From Micromonospora sp. HK10 (lineage in GTDB: Bacteria > Actinomycetota > Actinomycetes > Mycobacteriales > Micromonosporaceae): DNA of 64,000 bases. Below the pieces are notes generated by a model that searched no databases, was not told the DNA's origin, and saw only the letters and a program-made list of their open reading frames with translations. Positions within the stretch are counted from its first letter, which is position 1. Each line of letters starts with the position of its first letter. The stretch lies in NCBI RefSeq assembly GCF_000982955.1, contig NZ_KQ058794.1, positions 39,613 through 103,612 of the forward strand. The letters are read 5' to 3'. The position numbers and the translations under genes are program-made. Below are positions 7,412 to 15,042 of this stretch, piece after piece.

Positions 7412-7810
7412 ATGCTCGTCCACGACACGGTGACCACGGGCCGCTCCCAGGCGGAGGTCGACCGGATCCGGCAGTCCCTGCAGTCGCGGTACGACGAGCT
7501 GACCGCGGAGTACGAGCAGGCCGTCCAGCAGAGCCAGGTGCTGCGGCTGGTCGAGATCGGCGACACCGCCGGCGACGACCAGGCCGACAGCGGCACCAAG
7601 ACCGCCGAGCGGGACACCGCCCAGTCGCTGCTGCGCACCATCCTGGACCGGCGCGCCCAGTTCGAGCACGCGCTGAGCCGCCTCGAGGAGGGCACCTACG
7701 GGTTCTGCGAGGGCTGCTCCGCGCCGATCCCGGTGGAGCGGCTGGAGATCTTCCCGGCGGCCACCGCCTGCGTGTCCTGCAAGCAGACCCGGGAGCGGCG
7801 GGCGGCCTGA
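7412..7810 (+). CDS. DksA/TraR C4 zinc-finger family protein
   Basis: This 132-residue protein has a long N-terminal coiled coil (about residues 10-90) and a C-terminal zinc finger, GFCEGCSAPIPVERLEIFPA with a second pair in CVSCKQ. This is the C-x2-C...C-x2-C layout of the DksA/TraR family. In proteobacteria DksA binds RNA polymerase in the secondary channel with ppGpp. Actinobacterial relatives may bind RNA polymerase too, but are less studied. I chose the ATG at 7412 because AGGAAAGG is suitably spaced. Upstream ATGs at 7385 and 7388 are alternatives. SigB-like control fits a stress role. Confidence 0.85.
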   Translation: MLVHDTVTTGRSQAEVDRIRQSLQSRYDELTAEYEQAVQQSQVLRLVEIGDTAGDDQADSGTKTAERDTAQSLLRTILDRRAQFEHALSRLEEGTYGFCEGCSAPIPVERLEIFPAATACVSCKQTRERRAA

Positions 7811-7858
7811 CCGGCCGCCCCGGTTGCCGGTCGGTCCCAGACGCGGTGGACTCGCCAG

Positions 7859-8731
7859 ATGGGTGAGATCAAGGTGGGCACCGCCTCGTGGACCGACCGG
7901 ACCCTGCTCGACTCCGGGTGGTATCCGCAGACCGCGGACACCCCGGAGAAGCGACTGGCGTACTACGCCCGGCAGTTCCCGCTGGTCGAGGTGGACGCCA
8001 CGTACTACTCGCCGCCGGCGGAACGCACCGCGCGGCTGTGGGCGGAGCGGACCCCGTCCGGCTTCACCTTCAACGTCAAGGCGTTCAGCCTGCTCACCGG
8101 GCACCCGACCCGGGTGAGCGCGCTCTACAAGGACCTGCGCCCGGAGACGGAGAAGAAGAACCTCTACCCGGACGACCTGCCGGCGCAGGCGTACGAGGAG
8201 GTCTGGACCCGGTTCCTGTCCGCCCTCGACCCGCTGGTCGAGGCGGGCAAGCTCGGCGCGATCCTGTTCCAGTTCCCGCCCTGGTTCACCATCAAGCGGG
8301 ACAACAAGCAGTACCTGCTCGAGGTGGCGAAGCGCTGCGCCCCGCTGCGGCCGGTCGTCGAGTTCCGGCACGCCTCCTGGTTCGACGGGGACAACGCCGA
8401 GGAGACCCTCGGCTTCCTGCGCACGCACCGGCTGCCCTTCGTCTGCGTGGACATGCCGCAGGGGCACCGGTCGTCGGTGCCTCCGGTCCTGGCGGCCACC
8501 GCGGACCTCGCGGTGGTCCGCTTCCACGGGCACAGCGACAAGTGGACCAGCAAGGACATCCACGAGAAGTTCGGCTACGACTACTCCGACCGGGAGTTGC
8601 GCGACTGGGCGCCGAAGCTGCGCGAGCTGGCCGGCGAGGCGGAACGCACGCATGTGCTCATGAACAACTGCTATCGGGACTACGCCCAGCGCAACGCCAC
8701 CACCCTCGCGGGTCTGCTGGACGCCGGCTGA
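7859..8731 (+). CDS. DUF72 family protein (copy 1)
   Basis: This 290-residue protein has the DUF72 TIM-barrel signatures: KVGTASWTDRTLL at the N-terminus, FPLVEVDATYYSPP, GFTFNVKAF, and the C-terminal HVLMNNCYRDYAQRNATTLA. The biochemical function of the family is unknown, although the barrel resembles sugar isomerase or nuclease folds. It contains the charged insert KDLRPETEKKNLYPDDLPAQ that separates it from the second DUF72 protein downstream. It starts shortly after the DksA-type gene on the same strand. A hairpin follows its stop. Confidence 0.88.
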   Translation: MGEIKVGTASWTDRTLLDSGWYPQTADTPEKRLAYYARQFPLVEVDATYYSPPAERTARLWAERTPSGFTFNVKAFSLLTGHPTRVSALYKDLRPETEKKNLYPDDLPAQAYEEVWTRFLSALDPLVEAGKLGAILFQFPPWFTIKRDNKQYLLEVAKRCAPLRPVVEFRHASWFDGDNAEETLGFLRTHRLPFVCVDMPQGHRSSVPPVLAATADLAVVRFHGHSDKWTSKDIHEKFGYDYSDRELRDWAPKLRELAGEAERTHVLMNNCYRDYAQRNATTLAGLLDAG

Positions 8732-8756
8732 GGCTTCACCCGCCCCGGGTGAGGCC
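8732..8756 (+). terminator. Terminator hairpin after the DUF72 gene
   Basis: A 10-bp stem (8732-8741 with 8747-8756) with one G-U pair and a 5-nt GC loop starts directly at the stop codon of the DUF72 gene. There is no T-tract, so efficiency is uncertain. Confidence 0.5.
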
Positions 8757-8839
8757 GGCTCACCCCGGCCCTCGTCAGCATGGACGGTGTGTGCGGTCCG
8801 TCGATCGACGCGACCGCGCGGCCGAGGAGGAGGTGGGCC

Positions 8840-9034
8840 ATGACGGTGCGAATCGTTGCGGATCGACGCCGCGGCGGGGTGCTGCACGTGGTCGGGCGGT
8901 CCGACGCGCCCCGGCGCGGCGAGCGGCCCGGTCGGTTCAGTCCGACCCGGCTCTGGCGGGGGCCCAGCGGGCCGCCGCGACGCGCCGACGACCGACGCTG
9001 GGAAACCGATACACGGGGGTGGGCAGATGGCTGA
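8840..9034 (+). CDS. Small basic hypothetical protein
   Basis: This 64-residue, Arg-rich protein starts at an ATG after a strong GAGGAGGAGG ribosome binding site. Its stop overlaps the start of the DUF2267 gene by 8 nt, which implies translational coupling. The first half (TVRIVADRRRGGVLHVVGRS) could form a short beta hairpin, and the rest looks disordered. I recognise no family. The ribosome binding site and overlap are the main reasons to accept it. Confidence 0.5.
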   Translation: MTVRIVADRRRGGVLHVVGRSDAPRRGERPGRFSPTRLWRGPSGPPRRADDRRWETDTRGWADG

Positions 9035-9455
9035 GCAGGTGATGTCCGCGTTCGAGTCCTCGCTGGACAAGACCAACGTGATCCTCAAGGAGATCGAATC
9101 GGCGTACGGCTGGCCGAAGGAGCAGCGCAACCAGTCGTACGCGGCGCTGCGCACGGTGCTGCACCTACTGCGTGACCGGCTGCCGGTGTCGGAGAGCGCC
9201 GAGTTCGCCCAGCAGTTGCCGGTGTTGCTGCGGGGCATCTACTTCGACGGCTGGCAGCCGGAGAACGTGCCGATCAAGCTGAACCGGGACGACTTCCTCT
9301 ACGAGGTCCGGCAGGGCTTCCCGTACGACGTGGAGGGCGGCCCGCAGCGGGTGGTGCAGGTGGTGCTGGACACCCTGCGCCGGCACGTGACCCAGGGCGA
9401 GTGGCAGGACGTCAAGTCGTCGATGCCGCGGGACCTGGGCGCGATGATCCCGTGA
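9027..9455 (+). CDS. DUF2267 domain protein
   Basis: This 142-residue, largely helical protein matches DUF2267 over its length, with the pattern YAALRTVLHLLRDRLPVSES and QQLPVLLRGIYFDGWQP near the middle and the VVLDTLRRHVTQGEW helix at the end. The family consists of small soluble proteins of unknown function that often occur with stress genes. Its 5' end overlaps the small basic gene, and its last 44 nt overlap the convergent DUF72 gene on the other strand. Confidence 0.85.
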   Translation: MAEQVMSAFESSLDKTNVILKEIESAYGWPKEQRNQSYAALRTVLHLLRDRLPVSESAEFAQQLPVLLRGIYFDGWQPENVPIKLNRDDFLYEVRQGFPYDVEGGPQRVVQVVLDTLRRHVTQGEWQDVKSSMPRDLGAMIP

Positions 9456-10248
9456 CCGGCACCGTCCCGGCCCGCTCCACCGCACCGGTGGGGCGGGCCG
9501 CCGGCGTGCGGGTCACCGGCCGCCCGGCCCGCCGGGCCAGCGCCGCGAAGGCCACCGCGTCGACGATCGCGGCGCCGCCGGGGTCGTTGTTGAAGTAGAC
9601 GTACGCCGGCTCGTCGGCCCCGAACGCGTCGGCCAGCCGACGTACCCAGGTGGCCAGGGCGGTGCGGCCGTAGCGCGGCCAGGGCCGGGCCCGTCCCTCG
9701 TGCAGTCGCAGGTAGCCGAACTCGGTGGTCCGCCACAGCGGGGTGACCGGCCGGCTGCCCCGGTCCGCCCAGACCAGCGCGGCGCGGCGGCGCTCCAGCA
9801 CCCGCCGGACGTCGTCGGTCCACCAGGACGGGTGCCGCGGCTCCACCGCCACCCGCACCTCGCTCGGGAACAGCCGCAGCGTGCCGTCCAGCGCCGCCGG
9901 GTCGGCGCGCAGGTTCGGCGGGAGCTGCACGAGCACCGGCCCGAGCCGGTCGCCCAGCCCGCCGGCCCGGTCCAGGAAGCGGGCCACCGGCTCGGCGGGC
10001 TCGCGCAGCCGCTTGATGTGGGTGAGGTAGCGGCTCATCTTCACCGCCACGCAGAAGTCGTCCGGGGTCCGGTCCCGCCACGCCACGAAGGTGTCCCGCT
10101 CGGGCAGCCGGTAGAACGCGTTGTTGACCTCCACCGTGGCGAACCCGGCCGCGAAGTGCTCCAACCAGCACCGCTGCGGCAGCTTCGGAGGGTAGAAGCG
10201 CTCCCGCCAGTCCCGGTACTGCCAGCCGGAGGTGCCGATCAGGAACAT
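9412..10248 (-). CDS. DUF72 family protein (copy 2)
   Basis: This 278-residue DUF72 barrel has the signatures LIGTSGWQYRDWRERFYP, FATVEVNNAFYRLP, CVAVKMSRYLTHIKRL and the C-terminal PAYVYFNNDPGGAAIVDA. It belongs to a different subgroup from the copy at 7859, being closer to the common short DUF72 form. I chose ATG 10248 because GGAGG is 6 nt upstream. A GTG one codon earlier is too close to that site. The 44-nt tail overlap with the convergent DUF2267 gene is real in both frames and may allow antisense effects. Confidence 0.88.
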   Translation of the reverse strand: MFLIGTSGWQYRDWRERFYPPKLPQRCWLEHFAAGFATVEVNNAFYRLPERDTFVAWRDRTPDDFCVAVKMSRYLTHIKRLREPAEPVARFLDRAGGLGDRLGPVLVQLPPNLRADPAALDGTLRLFPSEVRVAVEPRHPSWWTDDVRRVLERRRAALVWADRGSRPVTPLWRTTEFGYLRLHEGRARPWPRYGRTALATWVRRLADAFGADEPAYVYFNNDPGGAAIVDAVAFAALARRAGRPVTRTPAARPTGAVERAGTVPVTGSSRPGPAASTT

Positions 10249-10469
10249 CACCCACCTCCCGTCGTGCGGCCCGCACCGTCATCCTGGCACCGGTCGGCGG
10301 CGTCCGCGCGGCGGGCGCGTACCGGCGTCCTGGAGCGGGGCGCGGCGAACCGTCCGTACCGGCGGGTTCCGGCGTCTACGGTGTGGTTAGAGCAGACCGC
10401 GCGTGGGGTACGAACCCGCTGCACGACGGACCCCGGCGCACGGCGGGGCGGCACACCGAGGGAGCACCC

Positions 10470-10757
10470 ATGGCACTCAACGACGATGACATGCAGACCA
10501 CCGGCGGCGGCGGGCTGGAGGGCCCGGCCGACGGTGGCGCGACTCCGGGCCAGCAGGACGGCGGTGCCGACGGCGGCGCGGACCGGGGCGCGGAGCGCGG
10601 CGCCGACCAGGGCGCGGACCAGGGCGCCGAGGGCCCGGCCGACGGTGGGGCGACCCCCGGGCAGCAGGACGGTGGCGCGGACGGCGGCGCCGAGGGCCCG
10701 GCCGACGGTGGCGCGACGCCCGGCCAGCGTGACGGCGGCGCCGACGGCAGCGCCTGA
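10470..10757 (+). CDS. Asp/Gly/Ala-rich tandem-repeat peptide, candidate RiPP-like precursor
   Basis: This 95-residue peptide has a 16-residue leader with an acidic patch (NDDD), then three 21-residue repeats starting at residues 17, 54 and 75. The unit is EGPADGGATPGQ, Q/R, DGGADG, G/S, A. Between the first and second repeats are four 4-residue units (D/E)(R/Q)GA at residues 38-53. Every repeat carries three Asp. There is no Cys, no signal peptide and no hydrophobic segment. The next gene, 3 nt away, is a JmjC-type oxygenase. The likely role is as a modified substrate of that enzyme; this is inference from adjacency and repeat design. Confidence 0.75.
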   Translation: MALNDDDMQTTGGGGLEGPADGGATPGQQDGGADGGADRGAERGADQGADQGAEGPADGGATPGQQDGGADGGAEGPADGGATPGQRDGGADGSA

Positions 10758-10760
10758 CAC

Positions 10761-12038
10761 ATGACCATGACGCACCTCGTCCCGCCGGGCGGCCACGGCC
10801 GCCCGGCGGTTCCGTCTGCCGCGGCCGCGGCGCTGGCCCGGTGCGTGGCGGTCGAGCCGGCCAAGTTCGCCGCCGACCACTGGGGGCGCAGCCCGCTGCT
10901 GTCCCGCGCCGCCGAACTGCCCAACCCGGCCGGCTTCCGGGACCTGCTCAGCCCGGCCGACGCCGACGAACTGCTCAGCCGGCGCGGCCTGCGTACCCCC
11001 TTCCTGCGGGTGGCCAAGGACGGCCAGCTCGTGCCGGCGGCGCGTTGGACCGGCGGTGGTGGCGCGGGCGCCGAGATCGGCGACCAGGTCCTCGACGAGC
11101 AGATCCTGGCCCTGTACGCCGACGGCGCCACCCTGGTCCTGCAGGGCCTGCACCGCACCTGGCCGGCGCTGGTCGACTTCGCCCGCGACCTGGGCCTCGC
11201 GCTGGCGCAGCCGTTGCAGGTCAACGCCTACCTGACCCCGGCCGGCAGCCAGGGGTTCGCCACCCACTACGACACCCACGACGTGTTCGTGCTCCAGGTC
11301 GACGGCCGCAAGCACTGGCGGATCCACCCGCCGGTGCTGCCGGATCCGCTGGAGAAGCAGCCCTGGGGCGGACGGGCCGACGAGGTCGCCGCGACCGCCG
11401 AGGGCCGGCCCGCGCTGGACGTGGTGCTGGAGCCCGGTGACGCGCTCTACCTGCCGCGCGGCTGGCTGCACAGCGCCCAGGCGCAGGAGTCCAGCTCGCT
11501 GCACCTGACCGTGGGCATCCGGGCGTTGACCCGGTACGCGCTGGTCGAGGAACTGCTGGCCCTCGCAGCCGAGGACCCGCGGCTGCGCGCCGGTCTGCCC
11601 TTCGGTCTCGACGTGGCCGACCCGGACGCCATCGAGCCGGAGCTGACCGAGACGGTGGAGGCGCTGCGCGACTGGCTGCTGCGAGCCGACCCGGAGTCGC
11701 TGGCCGCCCGGCTGCGCGCCCGGGCCTGGCCGGCCGCCCGCCCCGCGCCGATCCGGCCGCTCGCCCAGGCCGCCGTGCTGGCCGCGCTCGGCCCGGACAG
11801 CCGGGTGGCGGTCCGCGCCGGCCTGCGCTGGCAGCTCGCCCCGACCGGCGACGGCACGGTGGCGCTGCGCCTGTTCGACCGCACCATCACCCTGCCGGGC
11901 ACCTGCGAGCCCGCGCTGCGGGCGGTGCTCACCGGCGACGTCACCCGGGTGGGTGACCTGCCCGGCCTGGACGACGACGCCGACCGGCTGGTCCTGGCCC
12001 GCCGCCTGCTCAAGGAGGCGGTCCTCACCCCGGTCTGA
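10761..12038 (+). CDS. JmjC/cupin-type 2-oxoglutarate oxygenase (ROX-like)
   Basis: This 425-residue protein resembles the ribosomal-oxygenase branch of JmjC enzymes (YcfD/ROX). It has GFATHYDTHDVFVLQVDGRK, where His169 and Asp171 fit the HxD iron pair, and LPRGWLHSAQ, where His237 fits the distal ligand. The C-terminal half has the helical dimerisation and winged-helix-like part of that family. ROX enzymes hydroxylate residues of proteins, for example Arg or His of ribosomal proteins. Here the gene follows a repeat peptide by 3 nt, pointing to a peptide substrate. ATG 10761 and 10767 are both possible starts. Confidence 0.85.
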   Translation: MTMTHLVPPGGHGRPAVPSAAAAALARCVAVEPAKFAADHWGRSPLLSRAAELPNPAGFRDLLSPADADELLSRRGLRTPFLRVAKDGQLVPAARWTGGGGAGAEIGDQVLDEQILALYADGATLVLQGLHRTWPALVDFARDLGLALAQPLQVNAYLTPAGSQGFATHYDTHDVFVLQVDGRKHWRIHPPVLPDPLEKQPWGGRADEVAATAEGRPALDVVLEPGDALYLPRGWLHSAQAQESSSLHLTVGIRALTRYALVEELLALAAEDPRLRAGLPFGLDVADPDAIEPELTETVEALRDWLLRADPESLAARLRARAWPAARPAPIRPLAQAAVLAALGPDSRVAVRAGLRWQLAPTGDGTVALRLFDRTITLPGTCEPALRAVLTGDVTRVGDLPGLDDDADRLVLARRLLKEAVLTPV

Positions 12039-12146
12039 GCGGGCTCTCGGGCGCAGGTCGCGGTCCGCGCTGCCGTGCGCTCCGGCGGCTGACCGCGGAC
12101 CTCTGCCGACTCAGCGTCTGGCCGGCCGCCGAGTCGGATGCCTGCC

Positions 12147-12265
12147 GCGCCCGTTCGTGGAGCGCGCCCGTTCGTGGAGCGCGCCCGGTTGTGGAGCGCG
12201 CCCGGTTGTGGAGCGCGCCCGGTTGTGGAGCGCGCCCGGTTGTGGAGGTCGCCCGGTTGTGGAGC
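12147..12265. repeat. 17-bp tandem repeat array, seven units
   Basis: Seven consecutive 17-bp units of the form GCGCCCGGTTGTGGAGC run without gaps. The first two read GTTCGTGG in the centre, and units 6 and 7 have single changes at their junction. Degenerate 15-18-bp copies continue to about 12320. There are no spacers, so it is not a CRISPR array. Confidence 0.9.
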
Positions 12266-12379
12266 GCCCGGTTCGGGGGCGCGCCCGGTTCGGGGCGCGC
12301 ATCCGGTTCGGGGAGCGCGGCGTTGTCGGGCGGCGGGGAGTCACGGTGCGTGACCCCGAGAGGACCGACCCCACTCGTG

Positions 12380-12425
12380 AGCGATATGCCTCAGCGTCAT
12401 ATTTATGCCGCTGAGGCATATCGCT
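12380..12425. repeat. Perfect 17-bp inverted repeat, AT-rich palindromic element
   Basis: AGCGATATGCCTCAGCG (12380-12396) is repeated exactly in inverse orientation at 12409-12425 around a 12-nt AT-rich loop. Its base composition is far from the surroundings. It could be a bidirectional terminator for the oxygenase, a mobile palindromic element or a protein-binding site. Its length and perfection point to selection or recent insertion. Confidence 0.85.
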
Positions 12426-12487
12426 GAGAAGCGGATTGTGGTTCGGCGGCCAACCCGCCCGAGCCTGCACCGGTCGCGCGGCTCCGG

Positions 12488-12693
12488 TCATCACCCTGGC
12501 CGTCGCGCCTCCCGGCCGGTCGCCGGTCGGTTGTCCAGCGTCCGTCGGCCGTCGGCTGGTCGACGCCGGGCTGGACGTGCGCTGGGCTGTTCATCACCCT
12601 GGCCGTCGCGCCTCCCGGCCGGTCGCCGGTCGGTTGCCCAGCGTCCGTCGGCCGTCGGCTGGACGACGCCGGGCCGGACGTGCGCTGGGCTGT
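12488..12693. repeat. 103-bp direct duplication
   Basis: Two abutting 103-bp copies (12488-12590 and 12591-12693) differ at three positions that I can see. Neither copy carries a plausible gene. High identity implies a recent duplication or gene conversion. Confidence 0.9.
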
Positions 12694-12729
12694 TCGTCGG
12701 CCAGCGGCCGGCCAGGGGCGGCCGCGCGG

Positions 12730-13152
12730 TCAGCCGGCCGGCCGGGCCTGGTCGGGTTCGTCGGTGGCGGCCGTCCGATGGGCGGCGGCGAGGCGCTTCG
12801 GGGCGCGGGCGTACCACGCCTCGGTGATCAGCTCGGCCAGCTCCGCGATCTCGATCCGGTCGAGGCGGACCAGCACCGCCGGGTAGCCGTCGAAGTGCGG
12901 GGTGGTGAAGTAGACCGCCGGGTCGTCGGCCAGCAACGCCTCCTTCGCGCCCAGGTCGGGCACCCGGGCGCCGAGGACCGGACCGTCCGGTGCGGCGTCG
13001 CCGAGAGCCGCCCGGTCGCCCGCACGCAGCGGCCGGTCCCAGACGAAGATCTTGTCGCGTACCCGCCAGGCCGGCAGGTCGTCGTGGCTGCCCCGCTCGC
13101 TGGTCTCGGGCAGGGCCAGCGCGATCCGGCGTACGTCGTCCCAGGTCGCCAT
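12730..13152 (-). CDS. MmcQ/YjbR family protein
   Basis: This 140-residue protein has the MmcQ/YjbR pattern: WDDVRRIALALPETSERGSH at the start, WRVRDKIFVWDRPL, then PAVYFTTPHFDGYPAVLVRL and the C-terminal ELAELITEAWYARAPKRLAA. The fold is a double-wing motif related to CyaY, and DNA binding has been suggested, but function in actinobacteria is unknown. The C-terminal 20 residues run into the repeat block and look unstructured. Confidence 0.85.
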   Translation of the reverse strand: MATWDDVRRIALALPETSERGSHDDLPAWRVRDKIFVWDRPLRAGDRAALGDAAPDGPVLGARVPDLGAKEALLADDPAVYFTTPHFDGYPAVLVRLDRIEIAELAELITEAWYARAPKRLAAAHRTAATDEPDQARPAG

Positions 13153-13232
13153 CGCCCGACCATACGCGGCCTGCGGCTGCGGGGTGCGGCTGGCAGACTG
13201 GCCGGACGGCCCGGCAACCGGACGGAGTAGAG

Positions 13233-13784
13233 ATGCGCAGGATCATCGTGGCCATGTCGGTGTCTCTCGACGGGTTCTTCGAGGGGCCCGACGGCGACCT
13301 GAGCTGGCACCGGGTCGACGAGGAGCTGCACCAGCACTTCAACGACGAGCTGCGCGGGATGGGCGCCTTCCTCGACGGCCGGCGCACCTACGAGCTGATG
13401 GCCGGCTACTGGCCCACGGCCGACCGCGACCCGGCCAGCAGCGGACCGGAGCGGGAGTTCGCCGCCATCTGGCGGGACATGCCGAAGATCGTCTACTCGC
13501 GCACGCTGGACCGCGCCGACTGGAACACCACAGTGCTACGCGAGGTGGTGCCGGAGCAGGTGCGGGCGCTCCAGGAGCAGCCCGGCGGTGACCTGGCCCT
13601 CGGCGGCGCCGAGCTGGCCGCCACGTTCGCCCGGCACGGCCTGGTCGACGAGTGGCGGCTCTACGTCAACCCGGTCGTGCTCGGCGCCGGCCGGCCGCTC
13701 TTCCCACCCGGGCTGCGCCTCGACCTGGAGCTGGTGGCCGAACGGCGGTTCGGCAACGGCGTCGTGCTGCTCACCTACCGCTGA
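13233..13784 (+). CDS. Dihydrofolate reductase family protein (RibD C-terminal type)
   Basis: This 183-residue protein has the RibD-C/DHFR-like fold signatures: RRIIVAMSVSLDGFFEGPDG at the start, GAFLDGRRTYELMAGYWP, a glycine-rich NADPH loop LALGGAELAATFARHGLVDE and WRLYVNPVVLGAGRPLF. Such proteins are usually NADPH-dependent reductases of unknown substrate and are not the essential FolA. The ATG follows GGAG in a short gap from the divergent MmcQ gene, so both promoters must lie within 80 nt. Confidence 0.88.
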   Translation: MRRIIVAMSVSLDGFFEGPDGDLSWHRVDEELHQHFNDELRGMGAFLDGRRTYELMAGYWPTADRDPASSGPEREFAAIWRDMPKIVYSRTLDRADWNTTVLREVVPEQVRALQEQPGGDLALGGAELAATFARHGLVDEWRLYVNPVVLGAGRPLFPPGLRLDLELVAERRFGNGVVLLTYR

Positions 13785-13818
13785 CGCCGGGCCGGTCGCC
13801 CGGAGCGGCGCCGACCGG

Positions 13819-15042
13819 TCAGGCCGGGGTGGAGGCCACCGGTTCCGCCGCCGGCCGGTCGGCGGTCGGCCGGCGCAGCAGCAGCGGTCCCACGGTCAGC
13901 ACCAGGCAGACCACGGTCATCACCAGCAGCGCCGGGCGCAGGTCGAGCACGGCCACCGACCAGCCGCCCAGCAGCGCACCCACCGGCAGGCCCAGGAAGG
14001 CCACCGAGCCGGAGATGCCCAGCACCCGGGTCTGCAACGCCGCCGGCACCCGCTCGTACAGGGCGGCGCCGAGCAGCGGGTTGACCGCCGCGATCGCGAT
14101 GCCGGAGACGAACGTCACGGCGAGCACCACGACCAGGTCGTCGCTGAGCGCCAGCGCGAGCAGCCGGGGCGCGCCGCTGAGCGCCAGCCCCAGCGCGAAG
14201 GTGGCCTGGCGGGGCAGCCGGGTGCCGGCCACCGTGAACAGCAGGTTGCCCAGCAGCGCGCCGCCGGAGAAGACCCCGAGCACCAGGCCGAAGCCGGCCG
14301 GGTCGCCGAGCACCCGGTCCACCCAGAGCGGGATCCACACCGCCACGCTGGCGTTGGCGAACATGTTCGACACCGAGACCACGATCAGCATGGTCAGCAG
14401 CACTCGGTCGGTGCGCAGATAGCCGAAGCCGCCGCGCAGCGCGCGCAGGTAGCTCTCCCGGGGAGCCGGCTGCGCCGGCGCGGGCGGGCGGACCAGCACC
14501 CCGATCAGCAGCGCGCAGGCCGCGAAGGTGGCCGCGTCGATCCAGATCGCCCGGGTGATCCCCACCCAGTTGATGAGCAGCCCGCCCAGCACCGCCCCGA
14601 ACAGCGTCATCCCCCGGGCCAGCCCGTCGTAGGCGGAGGTGAGCCGGAGCAACGGCACCCCGGCCCGCTCGGCGGCCGGCTTGAACAGCACGTGCTTGAC
14701 CCGGTCGCCGATGCCGCGCAGCCCGCCGGCCACCGCGACCAGGGCCAGCAGCGCCCCGAACCCCAGCCAGGGCGCGAGCGCCACCACGGCCATCACCAGG
14801 GCGCTGGCCGCGTCGACCGTCACCGCGGTGCGGCGTACCCCGAACCGGTCCGCCCACGGGGTGGCGAGGGCGCTGGAGAGCATGTACGGCAGGGTCTCGG
14901 CGGCGGCGACCAGGCCCATCCGGGTCGGGCTTCCGGTGGTCTCCAGCACCAGCCAGGGGATGGCCACCACGGAGATCCGGGTGCCGAGGTTCGACAGCAG
15001 GTCGGCGCCGACCAGCGTGTACAGCTCCCGGCGCGGGTTCAC
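13819..15042 (-). CDS. MFS transporter
   Basis: This 407-residue protein has about twelve hydrophobic segments and an MFS drug-exporter layout. It has the loop PWADRFGVRRTAVTV after helix 2 and a Pro/Ala-rich central loop around residue 205. The start is GTG, and GTGA overlaps the stop of the upstream ligase gene by 4 nt, so the two are translationally coupled. This favours export (or uptake) of the product or substrate of the adjacent enzymes. A longer open frame upstream is only an antisense-frame extension into the ligase. Confidence 0.88.
   Translation of the reverse strand: MNPRRELYTLVGADLLSNLGTRISVVAIPWLVLETTGSPTRMGLVAAAETLPYMLSSALATPWADRFGVRRTAVTVDAASALVMAVVALAPWLGFGALLALVAVAGGLRGIGDRVKHVLFKPAAERAGVPLLRLTSAYDGLARGMTLFGAVLGGLLINWVGITRAIWIDAATFAACALLIGVLVRPPAPAQPAPRESYLRALRGGFGYLRTDRVLLTMLIVVSVSNMFANASVAVWIPLWVDRVLGDPAGFGLVLGVFSGGALLGNLLFTVAGTRLPRQATFALGLALSGAPRLLALALSDDLVVVLAVTFVSGIAIAAVNPLLGAALYERVPAALQTRVLGISGSVAFLGLPVGALLGGWSVAVLDLRPALLVMTVVCLVLTVGPLLLRRPTADRPAAEPVASTPA

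Larger units (their letters stand above)
12039..12729. other. Gene-free block made of three repeat types
   Basis: I see no convincing gene in this 691-nt block. It holds a 17-bp tandem array (from 12147), a perfect 17-bp inverted repeat (12380-12425) and a 103-bp direct duplication (12488-12693). The short open frames through it are by-products of the repeats. It separates the oxygenase from an oppositely oriented MmcQ-type gene and is a likely recombination-prone spacer. Confidence 0.8.

Noticed and set aside
6875..9238. Very long minus-strand open frame opposite the DksA and DUF72 genes
   Set aside because: The plus-strand genes have clear family matches, and the antisense product has no recognisable domain. 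High GC produces such frames.
12147..12320. Possible CRISPR array
   Set aside because: Units are contiguous with no spacers, and no cas genes are present.
12111..12494. Several open frames through the 17-bp array encoding repeated Cys-Gly-Ala-Arg-Pro segments
   Set aside because: They are by-products of the tandem DNA repeat, lack ribosome sites and continue into the palindrome, so no gene is supported.
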